Shown: piece after piece, positions 49,302 to 61,090 of the stretch
Layout of the letters: each line of letters opens with the position of its first letter
Position numbering within the stretch: the first letter of the stretch is position 1
Origin: Phoenix dactylifera
Lineage: Eukaryota > Streptophyta > Magnoliopsida > Arecales > Arecaceae
Assembly (NCBI RefSeq): GCF_009389715.1
Contig: NC_052409.1
Location: 6,003,775 to 6,067,774 of the forward strand
Reading direction: 5' to 3'
DNA length: 64,000 nt
Notes under the pieces: generated by a model
Database searches by the model: none
Told to the model about the DNA's origin: nothing
What the model saw: only the letters and a program-made list of their open reading frames with translations
Translations under genes and position numbers: made by a program

Positions 49302-52300
49302 GTACGTGAATCTGTGCTCTTTACCACGTATTTTATATATATACCATTGAGATCATCTAGGGTTTTTCTCTTCTTCCATATTCTTCCTTTTTCTGATTGG
49401 ATTTGTGAAAATATGTTAGAATTCTCTGGATTTTGGGCGGACAGTTTATGGCAACAAAAAATGTGACGATCTTTGCATTTGATAAGTTAGTTACTTGATC
49501 CATAGAGAAATCGGTGCCGTTGCTCATGTAGTTTTTCTTTAATATATTGCATTTTTTTACAATTTTCTATAATCCGCAGGAAAATCTTGCTGCATAAGGT
49601 TTATTCGTGTGCTATTGATTCTTGGGTCCATTTCTTTCATGTCAGTTTTCTTTGATGGATTGCATGGTAGTTTATTTCCTAAAATCTCGTTTTGATTTTT
49701 TTTTTCCGTCTTTTTGATAAGTTCTAACTATCAATTACTTTCACATGTAGATGAATGCCTCTCTTGCTTTTCTTCTTCATGCTTTTGTTTTGCTATTGGA
49801 ATTTTATCACACCTTGAGAGGTATAATCTATGTATCAAATTCTACTTAATTACATGTATTATGATTTGTGGCTTTAAATTTCTTTAATGTTAATTGAGAT
49901 TCTTAAAATGTTGATCATGATATAAGTAGCTAATTCTTTGTGCAGCTCATCAATTTAATCACATATTTATGCCTTTGCAAGGAGGAAAAGAAAACGAAGG
50001 GAAAAAGAAAATATTATTAAGAAGTCAGGTGGAACATCTACACTGCACCTAAATTTCTATGACCCACTTAGTCAACTCTGCATCAACACCACCTCACCCC
50101 AGCTACCAGACATTCGGAGTAGTTGGTCCTTCATTTAGACTGACTCTGAAAACGACATAAGAACTAGCAAAGCGGATCATTTCATTGACTCCTTCAGGTG
50201 AATGATCACATCTTCTGAATCCCTAATCAATGCACATAAGATTACCTATGAAGATGAACGAAATGGGGGAGAGTGGTCCATGTGCCATAACCTTCTTTTA
50301 GAAATTAATAATCAAGCTGCTTGCCATTAATTGTTATGGAGAACCTCAGCAAGAAACTTTGAGCTTAGCAAAACTAGGTTGAAATGTAGTCATGATCCAT
50401 TCTATAATGGGCCTTCTTAGTGTCCAACTCTAATATAACACCACGATTTTTTTGCACCTCCTTTACATGGATTCATTTGAGAGTGATAAGGAAATTGTTC
50501 AAGATCATCTTCCCTTTTAGTAGTGCATTTTATCTATGGATGATATTGTCCATAATCGCTCAGAGTGTCACTTGATAAAATTTTGAGATCTATTGAGAGT
50601 GCTTGGAGTGATATTCCTTGTGCCATCTGGTAAAATGCATGGAAGAATAATCATAGTTTCTAATACACTTTGAAGAATTGCAGAAGGTTATTAATGTCAT
50701 ATGTCACTCTTGACAGAATAATGGCTACTTTCCTCTGTAAGCTTATATTCTTGTGTACCCATTGTCCTTTGACATATAGGTGAAAAGTATGAAAGACAGT
50801 CCCAGGACATAACTCATACAGTGCTTTCTTACACATGAAGTGATTGCTTTGTGTTAAGAAATCCAATTATCTGTACGTTTCCAAAATAAAGATATAGGCA
50901 GGTCAAAAATCTAAAGCCATAAAATTTTTGGAGATGAGACTAATTGCACAGAGTTACTATTAGAGCCTTCAAAATGCACCTTCAACTAGGGATTTGAATG
51001 GGCCAGGTCTCTATTGAACATATGCAGATCTGCAAACAGGACAGATAAATTGGTCTGAACAATATATTATCCAACCTGTAGGATGGTCGGATAGCATCCC
51101 TTCCTCATAGACCTAAGTGCTCAAATTCAAATGTGAAAGGTATTATGGCCAACGTAATAAGAGGCAATTCTGCTAAAAATTAAGTTCCAGCTTTGTACAA
51201 TAATCCATAGACATAACCATAACCATCAATATTTCCCAACTATCTTGTGGTCGGCTTCATGAGTCCTCACGTGTCAATAATTCCCATTAGTGAAGAAAAT
51301 ACTAATTAGGTTCCATCTTCAAAGCCTTTATGAATCCTGTTAAATTGAGGTTGTAGCTTGAAAGCAAATACTGACTCTTTGAGTGAAGCTTGATTTTTAG
51401 GCTGCGAGGAAGGCAAAATTTTTGGTTGTCTAGGTAAGACACTCATAGTGATTTGGATTTAACCAGGACTTCAGGATGCATTGTAGTTTGGTTATTCCTT
51501 CCGAAAAAAGAGAATGGTCTGTAGGATTAGGTGTTCTTGATACATGTATTCTACGGCTTTGATAAACCAATATTTAAAGCTATTTTCTTGGGCAAATATT
51601 GGTGACTTTTGCAATATCTGTTGGTTTTTGGTAATCCAATTTTTTTAATTTTGGTAGTGTTAACTTTTTAAATGACTTGTCCAAAACTAATAAGTGATTC
51701 AGTTTTGTTTGATAAGTTATTGCGTCCTTCCCTGTCTGGTACTGTTTCTTTATCATTATTCATCCTCATTCCTTGAGCATTGTTTTGAGAAGAAAAGCAT
51801 ATATGTTCATTATTGTTACATTGGTATTTGTGATTTATGCTTCCATTGGAGATATTATTTCCCAATCTTCTAATGTATTTGCCTAGTAGATATGTTTGGC
51901 ATCAAAATTTTGCTATTAGAGCTTTTTCATCAGTTATGGTGTCCCATCACAGTAACCAATCTTTTTGATTTGTTCTTTAAACAAAATATCTTAGTGCTCT
52001 TATAAATTTATCTGTCAATATTGGTCTTGTTAGTTTACAGTTTGTTCAGAATTTTCAGTTGACTATTGAGATGTTTCAATTGTTCCTTCAATCAAGCATG
52101 TAATGCAAATAGACATGGCATGACAATGAAATGGACTAGCAATGGTCATAGTAATCTCAAGTTACAATGTGCATTGTGGAGTTCAAGAATTTGCTTTGCA
52201 TAGAATAGTAATGTTTGATTGTGTCCGTTTTGTGGAGGATGGGTAGTTTATGGGTTCAAACCGGAACTCTTGCCAAATTTAATGGGCTTGAACTTGCATT

Positions 52301-54052
52301 AATCTTTTAGTCTTCTGTCAGACCTTTGGTCATTCTGAGTTTCTGACTCTAAATCGAAGCATATTATTGTGATGTGGAACCCTGTGCTGCACTCCAGCTG
52401 GTGTAGGGGTTTAGATACCATGATCAGCACCTAATGTCCTAATTCTGAGGAACTATATATAACATACTTTTCATTGCAACTGGCCTCCAAATATATTGAA
52501 CCTCCACTTCCTTGAGAATTGAATCTTTATTTTTCATGGGGTTGGAACTAGCATCAAGAAACTTGTTGAGAACCAACCGCCGTGAATTGGTACTCTAAGA
52601 TGCAAAATTCATAACCTCCCACTTTATTATATAAGCTGGATATGTAGGCCCTTCATTAAAACAGAAAAAGAGTAATAAATTGTTCTTTATCTTGAATAGA
52701 GTTTAGAAGTGGTTGACAATATGGTTGGAGAATTTGGATGATGTCAAACACTATCATTGAAAATTTTTTTCAAGATCATTGTTAGAGTTGTCGGATCTTC
52801 TGACTTCAAACCTTGCTATATTACAACTTGTTCAGGAAGTAGTCTTAGGCACAAAAACCATTCATTGCTTAGGTCATACAGATTAAAGCATGGGTTCTAA
52901 TTCTTTTCTTCCTTTATTTGTTTTTCATTTTTGTTTTTTTCCCTTTTCTTTTGTTGGCTGCAATGTTGAAACAAAAGAACATGAACACGAAAGTAACAAG
53001 CCACTCAACTAATATTTTCTTACAAGAGCTACTTTCTACAAAAAGTACTTGATGATGGTTGTCCTTGTCTTCTAGTGAAAATTGCACTAGCAGTTAGAAG
53101 CAATTGTTGTATAAACAATATAACAATAACTTGTTTCATAAGATCCACTAAGTTTTCAATATTACTTATTGTATTAAAAATGCATCATCTGGGGGACCCT
53201 GTAATCACAACTTTGATCAATTTTGTCATATTTTAGACTACCATTTTTCACCCCACATTAATGGTTCTTGTCTCTTGAGAATATATAATTTTCTTAGGCT
53301 AGCCAAGAAAATGATGCTATCTGGTCTAGCATGCAGTTAAGTAGTTCTTATGTAAAAAGGTCATCGTAATGCCACAACAGCTGGAAAAGGGTTCCTCCTA
53401 AATTTCAGTGTCCTTTTGATTATTATATACATTCTATGCTTGAACCAGATGTGATTTCATGGTTGGCCTCTTTATTTATTGTTGTCCTGCTCATTCTTGG
53501 AACTTCAGTTGGCAAATGCTTCTACTGATAGAGGATTTCCTCTTGAGGGAAAGCTCGGCAAAGAAGATTTGCAGAGCTGGGTAAAAATAGATTAGACAAT
53601 TTTTTTTGGTTATCATATGGATTCATATTCTATGCCCCATTTTAGATGCTAAATATTTGTCATCTTACTTTAATAAAGATCTAGTAATGCCAATCAGGGC
53701 AGTAAGTGTGGCATATAAGTGAGGATGATATTTTGGATGTTCAGGTTTTCTCTCTCCTTTTTTTATCCTGGTCATGTTCACTTCCCCTGTTGCTCTTTTC
53801 CCTACTAATGTTTTGGTTATTGCAAACCTAACAAATTAAATATTTAATCTCTTTGTGAGTTATCAAGCATGTTATTGTGTTATTCATTTTTTCCTGACAT
53901 TCAGCCACAAGTCTGCCCTGCCTGAATCTGTGTAGCTTAGAGCTGATGTTGATACCTTCTTTTACCTTCCATTTTTGAGTCCTATGGAGAATTACATTTT
54001 CTGTGTATATTTGTGGGTTCCAGCACACCGAATTATGTTTTCTATCTTTGTA
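49302..54052 (+). other. Gene-poor stretch, possibly a 5' UTR intron
   Basis: AT-rich sequence with no supported coding region, transposon border or repeat array. If the leader exon at 49141-49301 is real, this is its intron, ending at TATCTTTGTAG (54042-54052). Confidence 0.3.
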
Positions 54053-54076
54053 GGTTCCAGCGCACCGATTCATTTA

Positions 54077-54112
54077 ATGCTCAAATTTGCCATTCAGTTA
54101 GAGCTGTTTTAA
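54077..54112 (+). CDS. Short upstream ORF before VPS55
   Basis: ATG at 54077 opens an 11-codon frame (MLKFAIQLELF) that stops at TAA 54110-54112, eight bases before the VPS55 start at 54120. If transcription includes this stretch, ribosomes would meet it first. There is no evidence for a conserved peptide. Confidence 0.35.
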   Translation: MLKFAIQLELF

Positions 54113-54119
54113 ACAAACA

Positions 54120-54827
54120 ATGGCAGGTTTATCACGCAGCATGCTTGCATGCCTTCACACCGGACAGCTTGCCCTTTTGGCAATTTTAGTATCTAGCGGA
54201 ATTGTATTACAAGTTTTGGTCAGTATATTCTCATTTCTCACCATTGGTTTTGTCTTGCTGAAATATGCTTTAAAATATAGCTGCTGCATTGTACAGGTTC
54301 TTAGTTCATCATTTTTTTTTTGTTTTTGATGTGTTAGGCATGTGCTTTATATAATAACTGGTGGCCAATGCTAACAGGTAATGGGATTATGCTCGTTAGC
54401 AATATAATTATCTCCGATGAATGAACGTAACTTTTTGGTAACAGTGTGACTGGTCTTGGTGCAGTAATAATGTACGTGATTCTTCCCATGCCGTTGATGT
54501 TCTTTATGGGATCCAAGAGCACCTCACTTATGTCGAGTGATGGAGATGGGTTCGTAATTCTTGAATTAATTACACCAACCTCACTAATGCAAGTGTCAAT
54601 TTTATTTTTGACCATTGTTTTGCACTGATCGCAGCTGGGCGAACTTCACAAAGTTCTTGACAGGGGCTTCGGTGGTTGGAAGCATTGCAATACCCTCCAT
54701 CTTAAAGCATGCTGGTATAATTGGTTGGGGAGCTCTTGCAATGGAGCTATCTTCTTTTCTGGTTTTTGCTGTGGCTACTTTATGGATGCTTCAGATGAGC
54801 AATGAAGATGGATATAGCATGCTCTGA
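54120..54827 (+). CDS. VPS55: Vacuolar protein sorting 55 homologue
   Basis: Four coding exons: 54120-54218, 54338-54377, 54465-54549 and 54635-54827 (stop TGA), in phase, giving 138 residues, close to the usual plant VPS55 length. Four hydrophobic segments cover most of the protein. Typical family sequences are CLHTGQLALLAILVSSGIVL, ACALYNNWWPML, VIMYVILPMPLMFF and TKFLTGASVVGSIAIPSILK, followed by HAGIIGWGALAME. VPS55/OB-RGRP proteins sit in endosomal membranes, pair with VPS68 in yeast and help move cargo from late endosome to vacuole. The exon 3 acceptor (GGTGCAG at 54464) was chosen over an earlier CAG because it restores the family sequence LTVIMYV. The donor of exon 3 is GTTCGT, a weak match. 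The gene has no visible defect. Confidence 0.95.
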
Positions 54828-57800
54828 GATTTTGGATGTAAATGCGTGTCAGTGTGAAAGAAAATGCTATTGCATTCCTTTACATTAAAAAGATCTCCTT
54901 TTCAGCTGAGATTCAACCTATTGATGTTGGAAGTATATATTTGTGAATATTTGATGTTTGTGGCACCAGACTTCTTATTCTTGTGGGTGCTTTTAAATTT
55001 GAATGCTAGGCATGGATTTCAGGTTTCACCATGTTTATGGTTTTGGGTCTTCTTTTCTCGATGGATTCGATCCAGATCATTTGGTATAACTATCAAAACT
55101 TTATTAGTTCGGGAAACTGACATCTTCAATGATGTCAGTTTTCAAAATGCGAGGCACAAATTTTAGAGTCTAATTTTAGATTTTATTAACTCGCTTCTTT
55201 CCTTGTTGGCTCTCTTTTTTATTTTGTGAAACCTTGAAATTCCGTCCTATTCCAATTGTAGGGATGCCATTTTTTATAAAAAAAATGGAAACTAAATCTC
55301 TAAAAAGGGTAAAATTTAAATGATCAAGCACAAATATTTGCGGTGGTTTAGCGAGAATGTGCAAGTTTGGAGAGCTTGATCGCAAAAGTATATGTGATTA
55401 AATTTACGAATGGGCCCTGTAACATTATAACTTGGAAACATTCACATGTTGCTTGGTTACATTGTTTGCTGAATAATTGCGTCTCACGCATGGTACACCA
55501 GACCAATCCGAATCGGACAGTACGGATGTATCAGTCCAGCATCGAAACTTGGTGGACCAAAAAAAAAAAATTATATCGTACCGTGTTGACACTGTATTAG
55601 TATGCCTTCCACACATTTATAAATATTTCATACTTAATAAACACAACTTTCCACACATTTATAAATATTTCATCCCTAATAAACGCAGCTTTCCACAATG
55701 CTAGTCATCCTATTACGTTTTAAAGCGAACGCTCTTTCAAAAAGATATTAAACAATTGTTTTAAAGATATTCTGCAAAAGTCTCAAAATTTAAAGATAAT
55801 GTAATTTTCAGGTTGAGTTTGATGGTTACCGGACATACAAATAATTGAAAAGGCTCGAGCTAATTGGATCGCCTGCAAATTTAGTTGCAACTTGCCAGTC
55901 GACTTGCAGCCAGAGGTCCAGCACTACTATTTTGAGGACTGTAGCAACTCTAGCTGCCGTTCACATCTAGCTCAGGTTCGAGCTGCAGCACCTTGAGTGA
56001 TGCATCCTTTCAAAAATAAAATTCTTTGTGTGCTCTTTAAAGCTGCTTTACCAACAATTATATCTAGAGGATCGTCGAAAAGAACCATCAAGTCCCTCTC
56101 CTCTTTGCCCCTCTTCAACCTTTTGATTTTGTTCCATCTTGTTACAAAAAATCTCAGTCATGTGGGAACGTTGCATTCTCAATTGATTTAGGCTGAGAAA
56201 TAAAATTACCAACTTTATTCTATTCACGATGAGAAACAAAACAACAAAGTTCATTCTATTAATGATAATCCTGCACGCGTAGATAAAATGAAGTTAGAAT
56301 GGAGTTCATTTCTTTATAATTGTTCTATTCATTTTAATTTAAATAGATCATTTGAAAAGATAAGGTTGGTGTTTTTTGTATACAGTCATGGGCCCATAAA
56401 CCTAAATGTAACATAAGAAGTGCTAAAACAGATGTGTGTATATATCTTGATGCACGGAGATTATATATATATATATATATATATAAGATTCGTATGTTTG
56501 CAAGCAATCACGGGTTCAATACATCCTGTATTTGGGTCCATTCCATCGGGTGGCGGTGTCTCACTAGCCAGTAGTGATTAACTTTTAATTAAAGGATTAT
56601 GCTAAATATTTTTGATGTGAGAACTGCAAAAAAGTGATGCGAGTCTTCGAAGGAAATGAATGCTGATAAATTTAACTGGTGGAACTGGTAGTTTTTGTTT
56701 TCAGGAGTCTCATGGCCAATATTTCAGTGATGATGGCTATCATATAAGATCCTGCATGCATTAACAGTTGTAGTTACAGCTTCTTTGAGTGCTGATCTCA
56801 TGGATGCAGAACATGATCTTGTAAGTCGGATGGGGTGGAGGGAGAAATGACAAAATACTTTGCTAGAATCGGGAAGAATGTACTATCACTTAATGAAACA
56901 GGCACTCTCACTTTTATTGATAAGAAATCGATGAAGGCCGAGAATGTGATGGACTTCAGTTGATTCCCCACTGATCTGATCCTCGTGCTTCGTGTGTGCT
57001 CCGGAGCTAGATGGTGGAAATCAGACTGCCAGGGTCATTGATAACTTTCTCTTCAGGTGTTAGGTGTTTGAATCTTTTACTAGTTTTTGATGCGATAACT
57101 TTATTGTCTTTTGACCGGTGAGCCTTGTTCAAATTCATGGCAGACAGGAACTCAGGCAGAAGAACATCTTCAGTGCCAGTGACAGCAAAATGTGCAATTA
57201 GTGGAGCATGGCATATGTGCAACTTCAATTGTAAAGCTTTGATTTAGCGTAACTCGCGATACCTAACTTATATACTAATAAGAATTGAATTCTCTCAAAC
57301 ATTATTTTTTAAGAAAGAACTCCAAAATTTCATTTCTTAAAGTTTGGTGATCAAATAAAAGATCATCGTTTTGGACCTGGAGGACCAAATTAACTTGGCT
57401 GACCATGCAGGATCTGCTCATCAATTGCATATCTACAGCATTAGATTAAGTCACTGACATAATTTAGTTAGAAAATTACATCAAATTAACTAAACAAAAA
57501 AATCTAGCATGGATCATAAGATAGTTAAATTTTCTGTTGTATTTTCCTTTGAAGGGTTGAAAATTTTCTCATGTTTCAGAGATAATCTTCCAATTGTTAG
57601 GTTTAGTTTTAATGATAAAAGAGATCAAGACATCCTACAAACTGCTGGAAGTTAATTTGATCTATAAGTTATGGTTGACCAAAGCGCAAAAATAATTTCT
57701 TTGTTCTTTTCTTATCAATATCAAGCCATGACATACCTAGATGGTCATAGATGTGAGCCAACAAGAACAAACAAGAAAATTCTTCAGATTTAAGTTTGTT

Positions 57801-59700
57801 CTAGGTTTTTCTCTCTAAAATTTTATCATAATGAAAAATACACTTTTCATGAATTCAATGAAAAAGATTATATTGCACAACAGTTGGTATCACTTCCTTG
57901 TGCTAATACCTTAAATTATTAGCCAGATTAAAAATAAAACCAACAATCCAATGCTTGCTGGTGACTAAAGTGTTTTGTTTCTTTTTGCCAAGAAAGTTTC
58001 AGATGTGACCTGAGAATGTCAGTGTGTTCTAGGATTCCAACAATAACAGGTGGGTGAAAGTACAGAAAGGGTTTTTTACACACTCCTTCACCAATTGCTG
58101 AAGGAGCTGACGCATCGGATCCAAATTCATTCAGCAGTGTCTTTTCAACATATTGTGTTTCCATAACATTAATTAGAGAGAGAGCCCATATTTGAACAAA
58201 GTGAATTCAGTTCACACTTTGGTTTATTCAGCATGTTAACAATGCCTAATTTCTTCATTAGCAGCATATGCACTTAATTCACGACCGTTTTCACTTATAA
58301 TAGGAAGTTTGATTTTTATAATTCTTCATTCAGCTCCTGACAAAACCATCAATTTCTGTTTACTGTAATTTACACCCGATAGAAATGTGGAGTCAAAAAT
58401 TTACATTATTCCCCCCAAAAGGTATTTTTTTTATCCCTGCCTATGTTTTTCTTATTTCACCAATAAAGGGATAGAATCTGCACCTTTAAACTATTTACAC
58501 TGTTGCTTGGTATGGTTATTTGTTCCATCCCAACATTATTATCTTTTTGGTTTCAGAAAGATTTGGTAGTACTAAAATAAGTACAATCAATATTCCAGAA
58601 GAATTTTTGATAACAAATATTTGCAATCATGAAACTCTAAAATCTAAATTCCTCACTGCTATAGTTCTAATGGCATTCAAAAGAAATGTATATGAACTTA
58701 AAGATCTAATTCAGTCCAAAGTTCTGCTTTTTTCTTAAACATTGTAAATTCACAACCCCCAGACAGCTTCATCAGTCTGAGAATGAAGTTACCAATGAGA
58801 AGATCTAAATTTGGGCACCCACACAATAATCAGGAAAACAAATTTGAATCAGGGTAGGTCGGCCTAATCGGATTTTTCCTTTTTTGTTAAACTCGCCTGT
58901 TTACTCAGCTCTAGAATGGATAGAACCCGTAGAATTAGCAAGCAAGATATCACAAAGTGCCATAGGAATCAAGGAACTGGAATCCCAAATCACCGAGCCT
59001 GCATGGTTGGATTTTTACAGATCAGATGACCTAGACTAAATCATGTGAGCTAGAATCAGCAAATTATTTATGGATCAGGCCCGTGTCAAGCCCATTAATT
59101 CCCTTAAAACAAACTCGGTTAAAGCTTGCAGGTTAGCGATTTGTTTATGGGTCTTTAAACATAAGGGGCGAAAGAAATAAAATATCCTACAAACAAAAGT
59201 TACTGAAGTTAATTAATAGGATGGATGATGATCAAAGAACCCAGCCTGAAGGTTTATCCAATGCAACAGTAAACCAAAAGCTTTTCTTGGCCGAGCAAAA
59301 GTAATATCAGAACATTTTTATAAGCTTAAACCAAGCCCAAACCCTGAAACTATTGATCCTTATAGAAGTGAAGAGAGGACAAGCAGTGGACTCGGGCCGG
59401 AGAAGTAAACGATGATTTTAGTGGTCTTGGTGCTCTATTTGGGCTCCTTATTAGTGAGGAATCTAATACCAAAGCTTGCTAGGATGCTTCAGATTATGGC
59501 ATATATGGAGATGTGAGGTACCTGGTATAAGGAGCCCATTTGTGCATACAAGAAACCAAAGCCTCATTCGTCCTAGTATTGTTTAACTAGCATACAACAT
59601 TTACACAGATTATAACAATATAGAAGAAAACCATTAATTTTGCAAGAATAGAACTTAAAACAATGTTATAGTTGTAAGAATCCGGATGAACAAAACTCTG
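54828..59700. other. Intergenic DNA between VPS55 and MAMYB genes
   Basis: The first 300 bp or so are probably VPS55 3' UTR. A 42-bp tandem duplication lies at 55607-55690 and a (TA)n tract at 56464-56484. Minus-strand open frames at 57007-57228 and 57928-58164 have somewhat protein-like composition, but I recognise no family and see no connecting splice sites. Nothing else is supported. Confidence 0.5.
55607..55690. repeat. 42-bp tandem duplication
   Basis: Two copies of a unit starting TTCCACACATTTATAAATAT (55607-55648 and 55649-55690) differ at a few bases. A partial third copy follows (CTTTCCACA). Confidence 0.8.
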
Positions 59701-59800
59701 TAATAATAGTTGTGTCTAATCCAACTAGAGCTAGAGGAGCCACCAGATGCAGGGCTTACCTCATCGGCGCCTCCATACCAGACCAAATTAGAGCAAGTCT

Positions 59801-60787
59801 CTATGTTTCAGAAGCTTTCGAGCTCCGAAAGTCCCTCTTCAACTCCGCAACCCTCTTCACACAGCAAGCCTTTGACTTCCCCGGCACCGCTGATGCTATC
59901 TTCTCCCACCTCATCGACGCATCCTTGGGGAATGCCTTGAGCGCATTAAGCAGTGCAAGATCCTCTGCAGCACTCCAGGTCCCACTCCCTCCCCCATCCT
60001 CCTTTCTCGATTCACCATTCTCTGCCAGAATTCCATCTTTCGAGTCCCCAACAATGGCGTCGACTCGCTTGTCCAATGGCTTCCTCTGCTTCAAGAATTG
60101 CTGGAAAGATTCCCCAGTTGCAGGCTTCCTCTCCGACAAGGATTTGGCAGTCTTGATCACACTATCCAATCCGTGCCGCCCACGGAAGGCTTCGGCGATT
60201 CTCTCCCACCGCTTCGGCTCGCCGACCGGATGCTTCAAGATCTGCCTCTTTAGAAGCTCGAAATCCTCATCAGTCCACTCCTTCTCTCCCTCCACTTCCT
60301 TGGCCGATCCGCTGCCATTAGAGTTCGGATCGCCGCTTCTCTCCTCTGGCTTCTTGGAGATTGGAGGACTGGAAACGACCGGAGACGAAGGAGGACCGGA
60401 CGGCGGCGGAGGTGGCTGAGATCTGGGGCGGCGGGCAAGGTTCCGCTTCCGAGGCTCGTCGGGGCCGGAGCGGGCGGTGGGGGCGGCGGGAGGGTCGGGG
60501 AGGAGGGGGCCACGGCCGACGCGGGGGTCGCCGCCGGTAGCAGAGGGCGGGGCAAAGGGGGCGAGCATGAGGGAGAGAGAGGCCCAGGCGAGGAGGGAGG
60601 AGAGGGATGGGGAATGGGAGAGGGAGACGACGGCGAAGAGGAGGAGGGAGGCGGCGGAGAGGCAGGCGGCCGCGTGGAGCTTGTGGACTTTTAGGGTTCC
60701 AGCGTCCCCGTCGCCGGCGGCGGCGGCGCCCCCGACGCCGCCTCGGAAGAGGAAACGCGGCCGCGCCTCTCCTTCCACGAACTCCAT
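59801..60787 (-). CDS. MAMYB: Membrane-anchored MYB/SANT protein (MAMYB-like)
   Basis: Single-exon gene of 328 codons starting at MEFVEGEARPRFLF (ATG 60787-60785) and ending at TAG 59803-59801. A hydrophobic segment near residues 45-80 (AAACLSAASLLLFAVVSLSH, then LLAWASLSLMLAPFAPP) is the membrane anchor. It is followed by a TGGDPRVGRG segment, a Pro/Arg-rich linker and two MYB/SANT repeats: about 170-218 (EWTDEDFELLKRQI) and about 265-310 (TWSAAEDLALLNAL). This order matches Arabidopsis MAMYB, an ER-anchored MYB protein linked to root hair growth, slightly shorter at about 310 residues. An open extension upstream of this ATG has no ATG of its own and enters the MULE terminal repeat, so I reject it as protein. 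The MULE begins 68 bp upstream of the start codon. Confidence 0.9.
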   Translation of the reverse strand: MEFVEGEARPRFLFRGGVGGAAAAGDGDAGTLKVHKLHAAACLSAASLLLFAVVSLSHSPSLSSLLAWASLSLMLAPFAPPSATGGDPRVGRGPLLPDPPAAPTARSGPDEPRKRNLARRPRSQPPPPPSGPPSSPVVSSPPISKKPEERSGDPNSNGSGSAKEVEGEKEWTDEDFELLKRQILKHPVGEPKRWERIAEAFRGRHGLDSVIKTAKSLSERKPATGESFQQFLKQRKPLDKRVDAIVGDSKDGILAENGESRKEDGGGSGTWSAAEDLALLNALKAFPKDASMRWEKIASAVPGKSKACCVKRVAELKRDFRSSKASET

Positions 60788-60846
60788 TCCGATGTCTCGA
60801 TAGATCGGGGCCCGCAGGGGAGGGGAGTAAGAGAAGAGGGTAGTCT

Positions 60847-60855
60847 TATGTCCAA
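60847..60855 (+). repeat. MULE target site duplication, left copy
   Basis: TATGTCCAA matches TATGTCCAG at 63466-63474 in 8 of 9 positions. Nine bases is the usual size for Mutator-like elements. Confidence 0.8.
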
Positions 60856-60910
60856 GGAGGGTTCTATATACACCCCCCCTATTGCTAAGGACACCCCCCA
60901 AAAACCAAAA
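60856..60910 (+). repeat. Left terminal inverted repeat of the MULE
   Basis: Paired with 63411-63465. It carries CACCCCCCC and GGACACCCCCC blocks. It lies in what was MAMYB promoter or leader sequence. Confidence 0.9.
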
Positions 60911-61090
60911 AAAAAATACCCAAACTAACCTTTAGTGTAATTACCATATTGCCCTTGAAATTTTCTCAGTACACCCCCTTCCTCCTCCTCCGTTTCGTTT
61001 TGAAAAGAAAAAAAAAACCCCCCTTAAACCCCTCGATCCATTTACATCGTTTAGGCGATCTTTGAAGGAGATTTAAGCCCCATTCGAAGC

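Noticed and set aside
57007-58164. Minus-strand two-exon gene
   Set aside because: The two open frames show no recognisable family, and no in-phase splice sites joining them were found.
59712-60419. 235-codon plus-strand open frame
   Set aside because: It is antisense to the MAMYB coding sequence, whose SANT repeats and membrane segment give clear homology on the other strand.
60788-60901. 38-codon N-terminal extension of MAMYB reading into the MULE terminal repeat
   Set aside because: The extension is in frame but begins with TTG and contains no ATG. The homologous start MEFVEG at 60787 fits the family.
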